Shown here in pieces: positions 23,627-30,623 of a DNA stretch of 49,780 bases (within the stretch, counting starts at the first letter, position 1; the number at the start of each line of letters is the position of its first letter). Both the position numbers and the translations under genes were made by a program. Under the pieces are notes generated by a model. It was not told the origin of the DNA. It ran no database searches and saw only the letters and a program-made list of their open reading frames with translations. The stretch covers positions 1 to 49,780 of IMG/VR virus record IMGVR_UViG_3300021478_000040; one strand, 5' to 3'. Origin of the DNA: a virus.

Positions 23627-25912
23627 TTAATCCTCCCACGGCATTTTGAACGCAAACGGAACTGAATGTCGGGTCGGCTGTCGCGGGTCTTCCCAGTCAT
23701 CTCCCATCAGCCAGACCGTATCAGAATTGAACTTGGCAAGGCCGCGATGCTTCAAGCTGGTCAGCGCGTCTTTGCCGTTGACGAAGCCAGCTTCAATCTC
23801 CTTGATCGCAACATCGGTCAGGATCATGTAGGTGGCTTCCGGCGGCGCGTCATTCGGCGCATATTGCGCTTTGACTTCACTAGTTGCCTTTGTTTTCTTA
23901 CAACGTTTCAGCACGTCGATAACACCCTTTATCCGTTCGCGATAAGGCAGGTTTACCGCCATGTAGAAGCCGCGTGACGGGCGCGTTACCTGATTAGTTT
24001 TGATAAGTCTACCCAGATAAGTCGCTACATTCTTTTCGCTGATGCCAGTGCGTACGGCAAGATCGCCTGCTGTCAGGGCGCATGCCGCAGCATGCAGCGC
24101 CATCAGCACATTATGAATTTTAGTGCCTTCATTCGGCATAAATAATTCTTGTGCAGTTTGCGCAGGCTTCCACATTGGTCCGCCATCTTCCTTATCCATT
24201 GTAAAATCAAATCCGGCGATATCACGCATGTAACCTTCGACATGCATCACGTCGCCTTGCTTGCCGATAATGATGCTGCCATCCGTCGCGCCAGCTATGC
24301 CGAACGAACCGCTAATGCTATCGATAGCGTCATCCACTCTACCTTTTTTGGTGTGATGTACAACCAAAATCATGACGTTGCATTCGACTGAAAGTTTTTG
24401 GATCGCGCCTATGATTTTGTAGTCCACCTGATAAGCATCGTCATTTCGATTGGAAGTGCCGCGAACGCGCTGCAACACATCGATTACTACAAATCGAATA
24501 GCTGGAAATAATCGCAGATGCTCCTTGATGTCATCCAACAGAGTACCGGTGCCATCCGAATTGACATAGAAAGGACCATCAACCGAGTAACGAAACCGGG
24601 TATTCTTGAGAAAATCAAAACCCTTCGGTCGCAATATATTAATACGTTCTTTGACGCGACGTTTGCCATCTTCCAGCATATACATCAGCACTTCACCCTG
24701 CTCGCATCGTTCGCCCCAGAATGTGCCGCCTTCCGCGATGCTTAGCGCCAATTCCAATACAATCCAACCTTTACCGACTTTTGGTTTGCCTGCGAGGATG
24801 ATGCAGCCGCTGTCGGTAAAAAACCGATTGACCAGAAATTTTAATGGCGCAATGTTCTCACGCATCAAGTCTTCGCCGGTCTGACCGGGATGTCCGCGAC
24901 CGCTTGGCAATATCAGCGGGTGCTTTGCCTTGAACACTTCAACGCTTTGCGCCAGTCCCTTCGATGCGCCAACGCCGCGCGCGAAATCGCGCTGGTCGCC
25001 ATGGCCCAGCGATCCCGGCAACATCGCGAAAGCCTGTTCGGCGACATGACCGATGTTTATTAATAATAAATTATTCACGGTCTCGAATTCCACGAACGTT
25101 GGACATACGGCGCGCGCGGCATCTACCAGCGTCGGTGCGCGACCGCTGGCCTTGATCAGCGCGCCATACCTGACACCGAGATGATGCAGCTTGGTGCCGC
25201 GACCGGAGCCGGTCGGGCTATTCTGCACGTCGGTCAACAAAACCTGCATCTCATTCTGGAATTGCGCGAGGCTTTGCGGTGTCAGCATCGCGAGATCAGC
25301 GGTGCTGAGCGGCGTAGCCTCGAAAAGCATGCTTTTTGCAGGCTGCAACGAGTAGCCAGCGGCAGCCACGCTCGCCTCCAGCGCCAGCCGCAGCGTCGTG
25401 GCGGCCACGGTCGGCGGATACTGATCGAAGATGCTCGCGCCTTCGTGCCAGTATTGCGGCGGATCACTCGGCAGCGGCGCGGTGTTGCGATAGTCACCCC
25501 AATAGACCAGTTGCTTGCCTGCACCCAGCAATTGCACCGGTCCGAATTTCTCTTGCTTGATGACGCCGGGATCGGTGAACAGCAGCGTGGCAGGACGTCT
25601 GCCCCATCTCCATTCGGTAGGATGAAAGAACGTTTGCAGGGTACCAGCAAAAAGCATGCTTTTCGCATGGTCATCAATGTCGCAATCGAGCCCGCGCGCT
25701 TCCTTCGGTCCGAGCACCGGATGAAAGATCAACCCGCATTGGATGCCGATGCCGGTGCAAGCGTCTGAGTTTGCTATCTGTAATCGCGTTTCGAGCGGCA
25801 GCAAGTTCCAGCCTTGACCGCCCAACGGAACCTTACCCGCGACCGGAACCGGCAGCAGCCCGTGCGTCGCATGCAGTTCACGCGCGAGCTTGACCAGTTC
25901 TGGATGTGTCAT
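23627..25912 (-). CDS. Primase-polymerase/helicase fusion
   Basis: This protein of about 761 residues (start MTHPELV at 25912; TTG 25930 possible) has an N-terminal Prim-Pol (AEP) domain with L-D-C-D-I-D-D (about 75-81). It also has a RecA-like AAA_25/RepA helicase domain: Walker A GKPKVGKG (375-382), Walker B F-V-V-I-D (about 470), and I-L-V-V-H-H-T-K-K. A winged-helix-like C-terminus follows. The Walker A has Gly where Ser/Thr is usual. It would prime and open the origin. Two copies of AAAAGCATGCTTTT inside the gene encode A-K-S-M-L-F in the same frame. Confidence 0.8.
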   Translation of the reverse strand: MTHPELVKLARELHATHGLLPVPVAGKVPLGGQGWNLLPLETRLQIANSDACTGIGIQCGLIFHPVLGPKEARGLDCDIDDHAKSMLFAGTLQTFFHPTEWRWGRRPATLLFTDPGVIKQEKFGPVQLLGAGKQLVYWGDYRNTAPLPSDPPQYWHEGASIFDQYPPTVAATTLRLALEASVAAAGYSLQPAKSMLFEATPLSTADLAMLTPQSLAQFQNEMQVLLTDVQNSPTGSGRGTKLHHLGVRYGALIKASGRAPTLVDAARAVCPTFVEFETVNNLLLINIGHVAEQAFAMLPGSLGHGDQRDFARGVGASKGLAQSVEVFKAKHPLILPSGRGHPGQTGEDLMRENIAPLKFLVNRFFTDSGCIILAGKPKVGKGWIVLELALSIAEGGTFWGERCEQGEVLMYMLEDGKRRVKERINILRPKGFDFLKNTRFRYSVDGPFYVNSDGTGTLLDDIKEHLRLFPAIRFVVIDVLQRVRGTSNRNDDAYQVDYKIIGAIQKLSVECNVMILVVHHTKKGRVDDAIDSISGSFGIAGATDGSIIIGKQGDVMHVEGYMRDIAGFDFTMDKEDGGPMWKPAQTAQELFMPNEGTKIHNVLMALHAAACALTAGDLAVRTGISEKNVATYLGRLIKTNQVTRPSRGFYMAVNLPYRERIKGVIDVLKRCKKTKATSEVKAQYAPNDAPPEATYMILTDVAIKEIEAGFVNGKDALTSLKHRGLAKFNSDTVWLMGDDWEDPRQPTRHSVPFAFKMPWED
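25323..25336. repeat. AAAAGCATGCTTTT palindrome, copy 1
   Basis: Perfect 14-bp palindrome within the primase-helicase gene, identical to the copies at 25650, 26185 and 26209. Confidence 0.7.
25650..25663. repeat. AAAAGCATGCTTTT palindrome, copy 2
   Basis: Perfect 14-bp palindrome within the primase-helicase gene, in the same reading phase as copy 1. Confidence 0.7.
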
Positions 25913-25944
25913 GGAAATACCCCGAAGCAAATCATTCTACGCTT

Positions 25945-26124
25945 TTATTCGTCGGGTTCAATTGGTTCGTCGCACTCATACTGCTCCATGATGTCCGGTC
26001 GCCATCCTGTCATTTTTTCTTCGTGGCATGCTTCGCATGTGTAGCACATAAAAATACCATGACCGTCATATTGCGGTTGGCGTCGCTCTCCTGATCCGCA
26101 TGGGCAATAAAATCTGTCATCCAT
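25945..26124 (-). CDS. Small zinc-finger protein, 59 aa
   Basis: Start at 26124 (MDDRFYCPCGSG) has GGAGGTGAC just upstream; the longer open frame to 26337 only translates the AAGCATGCTT repeats. Cysteines at C-P-C-G (7, 9) and C-Y-T-C-E-A-C (27, 30, 33) can bind zinc, and the tail is acidic. It precedes the primase-helicase by 32 nt in one operon and may be a replication accessory factor. Confidence 0.65.
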   Translation of the reverse strand: MDDRFYCPCGSGERRQPQYDGHGIFMCYTCEACHEEKMTGWRPDIMEQYECDEPIEPDE

Positions 26125-26137
26125 TGTCACCTCCATC

Positions 26138-26224
26138 ATAAGCATGCTTTTTAAAGCATGCTTTTTGCGATAACGCAATCGATTAAAAGCATGCTTTTTC
26201 GCCGGACTAAAAGCATGCTTTTTC
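26138..26224. repeat. Cluster of four AAGCATGCTT palindromes
   Basis: Cores at 26140-26149, 26153-26166, 26185-26198 and 26209-26222. The last two are in 24-nt direct repeat and both continue into TTTTTCGCC. It lies upstream of the zinc-finger/primase-helicase operon. Iteron-like arrangement; see findings. Confidence 0.7.
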
Positions 26225-26280
26225 GCCTCAGCCCCCCGGCCCGGCGGCCCGCCGCGCGCCCGCGCGCCGAATTCCCGGTG

Positions 26281-26375
26281 TGGCAAAAATGTCACTGTTG
26301 CATTTTTGTCACAGTTCCAATGCACGTCAACGTGCATTGGAACCGATTGTGGTATATCGTATACTGTATACCAGA
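26281..26375. other. Structured non-coding segment (candidate origin or leader)
   Basis: It holds AAAAATG (26285-26291) inverted as CATTTTT (26301-26307), two direct TGTCAC units (26290, 26307), and a perfect 13-bp stem with TCAA loop (GTTCCAATGCACG, 26314-26326, with its complement 26331-26343). TGGTATA...TATACCA (26350-26373) follows. Just before it (26229-26275) is a very GC-rich stretch. No gene is visible in 26125-26375. Confidence 0.5.
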
Positions 26376-26723
26376 TCAGGAGCCAAGATAGAAATACCAG
26401 CGCTGGTCATCTCCCTGATAGATTTGACCGCTTTGTTCCGCGCCTTCCCTGATCCGCGCGGCGATCTCTTGGCAGGTAATGGCTTGCAAGTCGGCATCAT
26501 CCCAAGCCGCGATTTCCTCGCGCGACCATGCGCCAAACCCGGCGAAGTATTCGCGGGCAGCATCCAATGCAGTCTCACTGGTCAAGAGAACATGTTGCCG
26601 TCCATATTCCATGGCGTTGTTCCACGTGATGCACGCGGCATCCTGACCGTGCTCCATACACGAACCTGATAGTTCAATCATGTCATCAGCATCTTCGATC
26701 ATGTGGGTAATATCTAGTTCCAT
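26376..26723 (-). CDS. Conserved phage/plasmid hypothetical protein, 115 aa
   Basis: The 115-residue acidic protein has the pattern W-N-N-A-M-E-Y, FGAWSREEIAAWDDADLQA and G-D-D-Q-R-W-Y-F-Y-L-G, which I know from small proteins of proteobacterial plasmids and phages without assigned function. It is the last gene of an accessory (-) series and is followed by the structured non-coding segment at 26281-26375. Confidence 0.7.
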   Translation of the reverse strand: MELDITHMIEDADDMIELSGSCMEHGQDAACITWNNAMEYGRQHVLLTSETALDAAREYFAGFGAWSREEIAAWDDADLQAITCQEIAARIREGAEQSGQIYQGDDQRWYFYLGS

Positions 26724-26788
26724 TTTACTGTTCTTTCGATTAGGAGCCCGGTGAGGGGCTGTCCATCTGGCCTATGGGAAGGTAGCGG

Positions 26789-26815
26789 GCCGTCCAAAAT
26801 AACGCATGGACGGCC
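26789..26815. other. Hairpin GGCCGTCC / GGACGGCC
   Basis: An 8-bp GC stem (26789-26796 with 26808-26815) encloses a loop containing AAAATAACGCAT. It lies 10 nt after (on the (-) strand) the stop of the gene at 26826 and may end that transcript, though there is no T-run. Confidence 0.4.
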
Positions 26816-26825
26816 TGCTAATGAG

Positions 26826-26996
26826 TTAGCTTGCGATTTCGTCAAGGGTCGCGGTTGACCAAACCCATAACCGTTCCTCTATGATGTAATTTGAACCGGT
26901 CTTTGCCTTGCGCGCTTCAGCGTACCTCTTGGCTTCGTTGAGGGTACGGAAGCGATCAAGCTCAATCTCGCTGCTAGACGATAGAACGTAAAACAT
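26826..26996 (-). CDS. Small hypothetical protein, 56 aa
   Basis: ATG 26996 has AAAGGA 10 nt upstream. The product has a short strand, a helix (LNEAKRYAEARKAKTG) and a W-V-W-S strand, a compact alpha/beta peptide often seen in plasmid accessory regions. It is preceded by the conserved hairpin leader (27012-27057). Function unknown. Confidence 0.6.
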   Translation of the reverse strand: MFYVLSSSSEIELDRFRTLNEAKRYAEARKAKTGSNYIIEERLWVWSTATLDEIAS

Positions 26997-27011
26997 ATCA
27001 GCATCCTTTCT

Positions 27012-27057
27012 GTTGCTAGTACGCCCTTAAGCCCGGTATCCTTGGCAGGAGCCGGGC
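27012..27057 (-). ncRNA. Duplicated hairpin leader element, copy A
   Basis: On the (-) strand the 5' leader of the 56-residue gene forms a GCCCGG...CCGGGC stem with an inner TCC/GGA pair. It is followed by the conserved tail TTAAGGGCGTACTAGCAAC. A run of 32 bases (27012-27043) is identical to copy B at 28790-28821, while the hairpin loops differ. No T-run follows the stem, so it does not look like a plain terminator. Confidence 0.5.
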
Positions 27058-27077
27058 ATAAGCGCGATGTCGAGGGC

Positions 27078-27581
27078 TTAGATTTTTCCGGCACACTCCG
27101 GACCGAAACCAAGTTCAATTGATGACGGCACGGTCAGCTTGCGACCGCAGCGCCCGCAACGCCCCTCATGCCAGATTTCAAGCTGATCGGGGAGAGTGTT
27201 GCGGGCGAGCGCGCGCCACGTCCAATTGAAAGCGCGAGCGCTAGGCGCGTCTTTGGAGATGTCGCCGGGTCGCGGTATCTTGCGGCCGAGCCAGAACACG
27301 CCGCGCGCGATCCGGCCCAGATACTGATAATCGCTTGTGTTATCCGGACCAGACAGCAAACCGACGAAATGAGCCTGACCATCTTCCGACATCGTGAGGC
27401 GATAAGTGAACCGAGCGCCGGTCTTCTTCGAAACCAGCGTGACAACCGATTTCCCGGCCAGCATGAACCGGGTTGCATCAAGCGCGGTCATCAGTCTGCC
27501 GCGCATATCATCGGTAGTATCTTGGCACTTCATTTCAGCGCTGTCGAGTTCGTGGTTCAATCCGGCAAAAAAGTCAGTCAT
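27078..27581 (-). CDS. DUF6011-like zinc-binding protein, 167 aa
   Basis: The 167-residue protein ends in C-G-R-C-G-R-K-L-T-V-P-x-S-I-E-L-G-F-G-P-E-C, the DUF6011-type zinc motif (residues about 142-164). A middle part has F-T-Y-R-L-T strands. DUF6011 occurs widely in phages and plasmids; its role is unknown. It is preceded by the palindrome GATAGCGCTATC (27608-27619) and a TTGACA element on (-). Confidence 0.75.
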   Translation of the reverse strand: MTDFFAGLNHELDSAEMKCQDTTDDMRGRLMTALDATRFMLAGKSVVTLVSKKTGARFTYRLTMSEDGQAHFVGLLSGPDNTSDYQYLGRIARGVFWLGRKIPRPGDISKDAPSARAFNWTWRALARNTLPDQLEIWHEGRCGRCGRKLTVPSSIELGFGPECAGKI

Positions 27582-27607
27582 GGCATGCGCTCCAATCGCG
27601 GAATTGC

Positions 27608-27619
27608 GATAGCGCTATC
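27608..27619. promoter_or_regulatory. GATAGCGCTATC palindrome upstream of the DUF6011-like gene
   Basis: Perfect 12-bp palindrome, identical to 28863-28874. TTGACA lies on (-) about 20 nt further upstream, so it sits in the core promoter or just downstream. Candidate operator. Confidence 0.5.
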
Positions 27620-27654
27620 TCTAGCGCTACCGCAACGTCGCTGTCAAGAGATAA

Positions 27655-27933
27655 TTATCGCTTGTATGTGACTGACCGATTAGCGTTGAGAAGGGTTGCA
27701 GTAAGCGGCGGTTCATAGTTGCAGGCAGTCAAGAACCGATCAGCATCAAACCGACCGTTAGACCGCCGACAGGCGGCGACGAATTCGTTGACGATTGATT
27801 GCCATTGCACCATTTTGTTGGCGTCCCAATGTTCGGCGGGCTTGCTGTCGCGCAAGGTGGCAGCGATCAGGCAGAAATGCCGGTGTTGCAGTTCAATATG
27901 CTTATTCGCGGTGCGGATGTCTTTCATATTCAT
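27655..27933 (-). CDS. Conserved accessory protein, 92 aa
   Basis: The 92-residue helical protein (HFCLIAATLRDSKP, then RFDADRFLTACN) is like small proteins repeated in Rhizobiales plasmids and phages. ATG overlaps the upstream TGA (ATGA), with GGAGTG just before. It is the last gene of a four-gene coupled operon that starts at 28769. Function unknown. Confidence 0.7.
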   Translation of the reverse strand: MNMKDIRTANKHIELQHRHFCLIAATLRDSKPAEHWDANKMVQWQSIVNEFVAACRRSNGRFDADRFLTACNYEPPLTATLLNANRSVTYKR

Positions 27934-28247
27934 TGTTCGTCACTCCATTCAAAGGTTTCAGTTTCGTCGTTCCATTCCATGCCTACGGGGATCAGCCATA
28001 AGTCTCCGTCCTGATAAAGCCGATACTTCACGCCGTTTTCATCAGTCACGATAGCGTTGTCACTAACTTCAATCCATACGTCCCAATAATATTCATGGTC
28101 CGGACCGGTCTCTAATATTTTCCAATCGTCAGCATTGACGCCTTCCACATGTTTGGACCGGTTCAAGAATGAGCTGGCGAAATCGCGCGGAATGTAGATG
28201 CCGCGATGGTCATCAAGCCACAGCAAAGGTTCAGGTTTGTCAGTCAT
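27930..28247 (-). CDS. Hypothetical acidic protein, 105 aa
   Basis: I start it at 28247 (MTDKPEPLLWLDDHRG), which overlaps the upstream gene by 8 nt; the longer frame to 28457 is a shadow. It is an acidic beta-rich protein with W-D-V-W-I-E-V and Y-R-L-Y-Q-D-G-D-L-W-L-I-P-V strands. Translational coupling on both sides supports it. No family name. Confidence 0.65.
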   Translation of the reverse strand: MTDKPEPLLWLDDHRGIYIPRDFASSFLNRSKHVEGVNADDWKILETGPDHEYYWDVWIEVSDNAIVTDENGVKYRLYQDGDLWLIPVGMEWNDETETFEWSDEQ

Positions 28248-28509
28248 GATAGGCACTCTCGATTTGTTCGCCGCTATGGTCGCAAACCAGACCGGCATCC
28301 TCCCAGTTGATTTCCATGGCGACGACGCGCCAGCCATTGTTGCTGCGATCATGGATCGCTTCAATGATATTGCGGCGTTCCGCCTTGGCTGACTTGAATG
28401 ACAGCGCTGCGCCGTCACTGGTAATGAAGTAGAGCGGATATCCGCCCGGCCATGCATACGGACCGTGACGCATCGCAGCGCGAAAGTCAGAGATTGTTTT
28501 GATGTTCAT
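28240..28509 (-). CDS. Conserved accessory protein, 89 aa
   Basis: Start at 28509 (MNIKTISDFRAAMRHG) overlaps the upstream TGA (ATGA). Conserved features are YAWPGGYPLYFITSDGAALSF and a C-terminal INWED-x-L-V-C-D-H-S-G-E-x-I-E-S-A-Y. This family recurs in plasmids and phages of proteobacteria. Function unknown. Confidence 0.7.
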   Translation of the reverse strand: MNIKTISDFRAAMRHGPYAWPGGYPLYFITSDGAALSFKSAKAERRNIIEAIHDRSNNGWRVVAMEINWEDAGLVCDHSGEQIESAYHD

Positions 28510-28769
28510 GTGCGCACCCTCGCATAGGACCGAATACGCGAGCGGCCTTGCGTATAGCTCTCGCGAATGATCGGCATGCCGCCGTGCTTTGCCTGATAGG
28601 CTGCGAGGAACTTGCTCGCATCGCAATCCTCTTCAAGGTAGAGCGTTTCGCCTCTATGGTAAGAAAAACGGCTGAAATCGAGCGGCGACAGATTGACGTC
28701 GGCCAGATCGGCAAACGTGACTGCAAGCCAACCATGCGCGTTGTCCGTGTAGATAGTGAATGTTTTCAT
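28506..28769 (-). CDS. Conserved accessory protein, 87 aa
   Basis: The 87-residue protein has W-L-A-V, the segment S-P-L-D-F-S-R-F-S-Y with Y-L-E-E-D-C-D-A-S-K-F, and a basic end (SRIRSYARVR). It belongs to the same kind of plasmid/phage accessory families as its neighbour. It is the first gene of the coupled operon and is preceded by the second copy of the hairpin leader and a GGAGG-type ribosome site. Confidence 0.7.
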   Translation of the reverse strand: MKTFTIYTDNAHGWLAVTFADLADVNLSPLDFSRFSYHRGETLYLEEDCDASKFLAAYQAKHGGMPIIRESYTQGRSRIRSYARVRT

Positions 28770-28789
28770 GAGTAGAAACCTCCATTCGG

Positions 28790-28833
28790 GTTGCTAGTAC
28801 GCCCTTAAGCCCGGTATCCTTTCGGAGCCGGGC
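28790..28833 (-). ncRNA. Duplicated hairpin leader element, copy B
   Basis: It has the same stem (GCCCGG / CCGGGC) and tail as copy A. The loop here is GAAA, a GNRA tetraloop, instead of the longer loop in copy A. It lies 21 nt upstream of ATG 28769. Conserved stem and tail with a changed loop suggest a functional RNA. Confidence 0.5.
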
Positions 28834-28862
28834 TTGCAAACCTCCAATGGCTGGGACGTCAG

Positions 28863-28874
28863 GATAGCGCTATC
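28863..28874. promoter_or_regulatory. GATAGCGCTATC palindrome in promoter spacer
   Basis: On (-), TCGACT, 18 nt, TATCCT surround it and place the palindrome across the spacer/-10, upstream of leader copy B. It is flanked by GGAAAGTC (28881-28888), as at 22980-23005. Confidence 0.5.
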
Positions 28875-29081
28875 GCTTTCGGAAAGTCGAGCAAAAACCC
28901 GGTTCCATGCAGTCACAAACACGTTACATGGTACCATGCATTAGATTGGCAGCGGAGCCCGTACAGGTGGGTTTCAGTTGACCGGTATACGATATCGGAT
29001 TTTCAAAAATAACGCATGGGCGGCGAATTCGTGTTTTGTTCTATAGTGTATACGTATACGAATACAACCTACAGGTTGCAG
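28875..29081. other. Non-coding region with short palindromes
   Basis: No convincing gene. It holds CATGGTACCATG (about 28927-28938), a second copy of the AAAATAACGCATGG segment (about 29007-29020) and ATAGTGTATACGTATAC (29043-29059). The content looks regulatory. Confidence 0.4.
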
Positions 29082-29120
29082 ACAAGAAAAATCCCGGTTC
29101 CAATGTATGGGACCGGGATT
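29082..29120 (-). terminator. Rho-independent terminator
   Basis: On (-) a 12-bp stem (29109-29120 with 29090-29101, one mismatch) and 7-nt loop are followed by TTTTCTTG. It ends the transcript of the gene at 29147-29398. Confidence 0.7.
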
Positions 29121-29146
29121 AGTAGTTCCAATGTATTGTGTTGGGA

Positions 29147-29398
29147 TTAATCGTCGTCGCGTTTGAAGTAATAGCTCTGACCGGACCAGATTACGGTTCC
29201 GTTATCGCGTTGACGGCGGAACTCAACGCGGATGTCGCCGGAGCAATTGGGGATGTATCCATTAGGTGGATCAATCTCGCGGTCATACTCGCGGGCAATC
29301 ATGTTCGCGAATTTGTCCATGTCCATTTTCTCGTATGGTCCCATGCGGCGCGTATACAGAACGATGTCGGTTGTGGGTTCATAGATTACGACGAACAT
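29147..29398 (-). CDS. Small hypothetical protein, 83 aa
   Basis: Start at 29398 (MFVVIYEPTTDIVLY) is fixed by TAGGAGG 8 nt upstream. The product alternates strands and one helix (KMDMDKFANMIAREYDREI) and ends in a charged tail. It stands alone between a GTATAC-containing promoter region and a good terminator, which supports a real monocistronic gene. Function unknown. Confidence 0.65.
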   Translation of the reverse strand: MFVVIYEPTTDIVLYTRRMGPYEKMDMDKFANMIAREYDREIDPPNGYIPNCSGDIRVEFRRQRDNGTVIWSGQSYYFKRDDD

Positions 29399-29799
29399 AT
29401 ACAGTCCTCCTATGGGTTGAGCGTATACATTACATGACTGCGGTGCAGCATACAATAGGTTTATATTCACACGTGGGAAGTGTGTGGGATCGCATGTTGG
29501 GAGCATGTTGGGGAATTTTTAGCTGAGTTGAAATTATTGGCTTATTTGGAATAACCCCACATTAAAAAGGCCGCTTTTAGGGTATGTATGTGGGGAATGT
29601 AGGGAGCAAAATATCGTTCCGGGTTTGTTCTTAGATTAGTTGTGCATTGCACAAATTATATTTTCCCCACATCAGTTCCCACGCACTTCCCACACTTTGT
29701 ATACACCCTTAACTCTATGACCGGTTTATGTTAATTCCTCTAGTACTACAACCCCACAAAACAGACTCTAGAATGCCCTTTTTGATGTGGGGAAGCTAA
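29399..29799. other. AT-rich non-coding region with TGTGGG repeats (candidate origin)
   Basis: No gene is visible in 400 nt. Short G-rich units of the TGTGGG(G)AA type occur about ten times on both strands (around 29472, 29483, 29496, 29506, 29555, 29590, 29665, 29676, 29687, 29752 and 29786). TTGTGCATTGCACAA (29640-29654) is an odd palindrome and TGTATACAC lies at 29699-29707. The pattern resembles iterons with AT-rich DNA between them. Confidence 0.5.
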
Positions 29800-30240
29800 T
29801 TAGCGCTTAAATCGGTCGATTATATGCAAAGCCGGGCTGATTTCAGAAAGCGCATAAAAGGCGATTGGAGCACGGTCTTGGGCTGTAAACAGTAGGTTGT
29901 AGCATTCCCCGTAGAATAGCGCTTCGACAACTCCTCTTGCTCTTCCCATTTCTAATCGAGCGTTTACGAGACTTAATGCGTCGGTCGCATGGTTGATGTT
30001 CCATTGCGCAGCCTCGTAACTGAGAACGGCAGCGAATAAGAGATTGCAGGTATCAAGAACCAAATCAGCTGTGGGATTGTCGAGCCGCAGCATTTCGCGC
30101 TTAATCGGCATCAACTCTAAACCCGGTCCTTTCAAGCCGCGCGCGCCAGCGTCAAGGATTTCTTGAAGCTCGTTGCGCGCTTCGTAAATGCGAAGTTCAA
30201 ATTTTCCGGTGAACAGACCAGGAACAAGTTCATTTGCCAT
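29800..30240 (-). CDS. Hypothetical helical protein, 146 aa
   Basis: The 146-residue protein is mostly helical and has no motif I recognise. AAAAGG precedes its ATG. It is flanked on both sides by TGTGGG-type sites (29471-29795, and the inverted TGTGGG-N5-CCCACA at 30277-30293), so it could be the protein that binds them, by analogy with iteron initiators. That is inference from position only. Confidence 0.65.
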   Translation of the reverse strand: MANELVPGLFTGKFELRIYEARNELQEILDAGARGLKGPGLELMPIKREMLRLDNPTADLVLDTCNLLFAAVLSYEAAQWNINHATDALSLVNARLEMGRARGVVEALFYGECYNLLFTAQDRAPIAFYALSEISPALHIIDRFKR

Positions 30241-30241
30241 G

Positions 30242-30270
30242 TTGTGAACCTTTTAGTTTGCGTATACACT
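30242..30270 (+). promoter_or_regulatory. Promoter of the (+) accessory cassette
   Basis: TTGTGA (30242-30247), 17 nt, TACACT (30265-30270), overlapping GTATACACTAAT. Downstream is the inverted repeat TGTGGG-ATTAA-CCCACA (30277-30293) in an operator-like position before ATG 30308. Confidence 0.5.
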
Positions 30271-30307
30271 AATGATTGTGGGATTAACCCACAGGGAGAT
30301 TGACGTT

Positions 30308-30613
30308 ATGAAGCATACCCCCACCGGTCCAATCGAAACTATCGAACTCGCGACCATGGTCGACGAACTCGCGGAACTCAAAGCGATGATCGCTCCGCTA
30401 CAGGAACGGGAACAGGCGCTCAAAGACGCGTTGAAAGCCAGCGGTCGGGAACGCATCGATGGAACCGAGCACACGGCGGTCGTCAGCCTGTCGGAACGTG
30501 AGACGGTTGATGCCAAAGCGTTGCGGGCCGATCTGGGCGAAGATATCATTCGGCCCTATCTGCGCCAAACCCTGGTGACGGTCATCAAGCTGACCGCCCG
30601 CAAAACCCATTAG
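30308..30613 (+). CDS. Conserved phage protein, 101 aa
   Basis: Start at 30308 (MKHTPTG) has AGGGAG upstream. A helical N-terminus (LATMVDELAELKAMIAPL) leads to a small alpha/beta domain with S-E-R-E-T-V-D-A-K-A-L. This layout is common among small early proteins of proteobacterial phages. Function unknown. It opens the (+) cassette. Confidence 0.7.
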   Translation: MKHTPTGPIETIELATMVDELAELKAMIAPLQEREQALKDALKASGRERIDGTEHTAVVSLSERETVDAKALRADLGEDIIRPYLRQTLVTVIKLTARKTH

Positions 30614-30623
30614 GAGCCCGCCC

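Noticed and set aside
25181-25768. (+) open frame of 195 codons inside the primase-helicase gene
   Set aside because: Arg/Gln/His-rich antisense shadow of the conserved Prim-Pol region.
26125-26337. Upstream extension of the zinc-finger gene with K-K-H-A-F repeats
   Set aside because: It only translates the AAGCATGCTT palindromes; a strong ribosome site marks the start at 26124.
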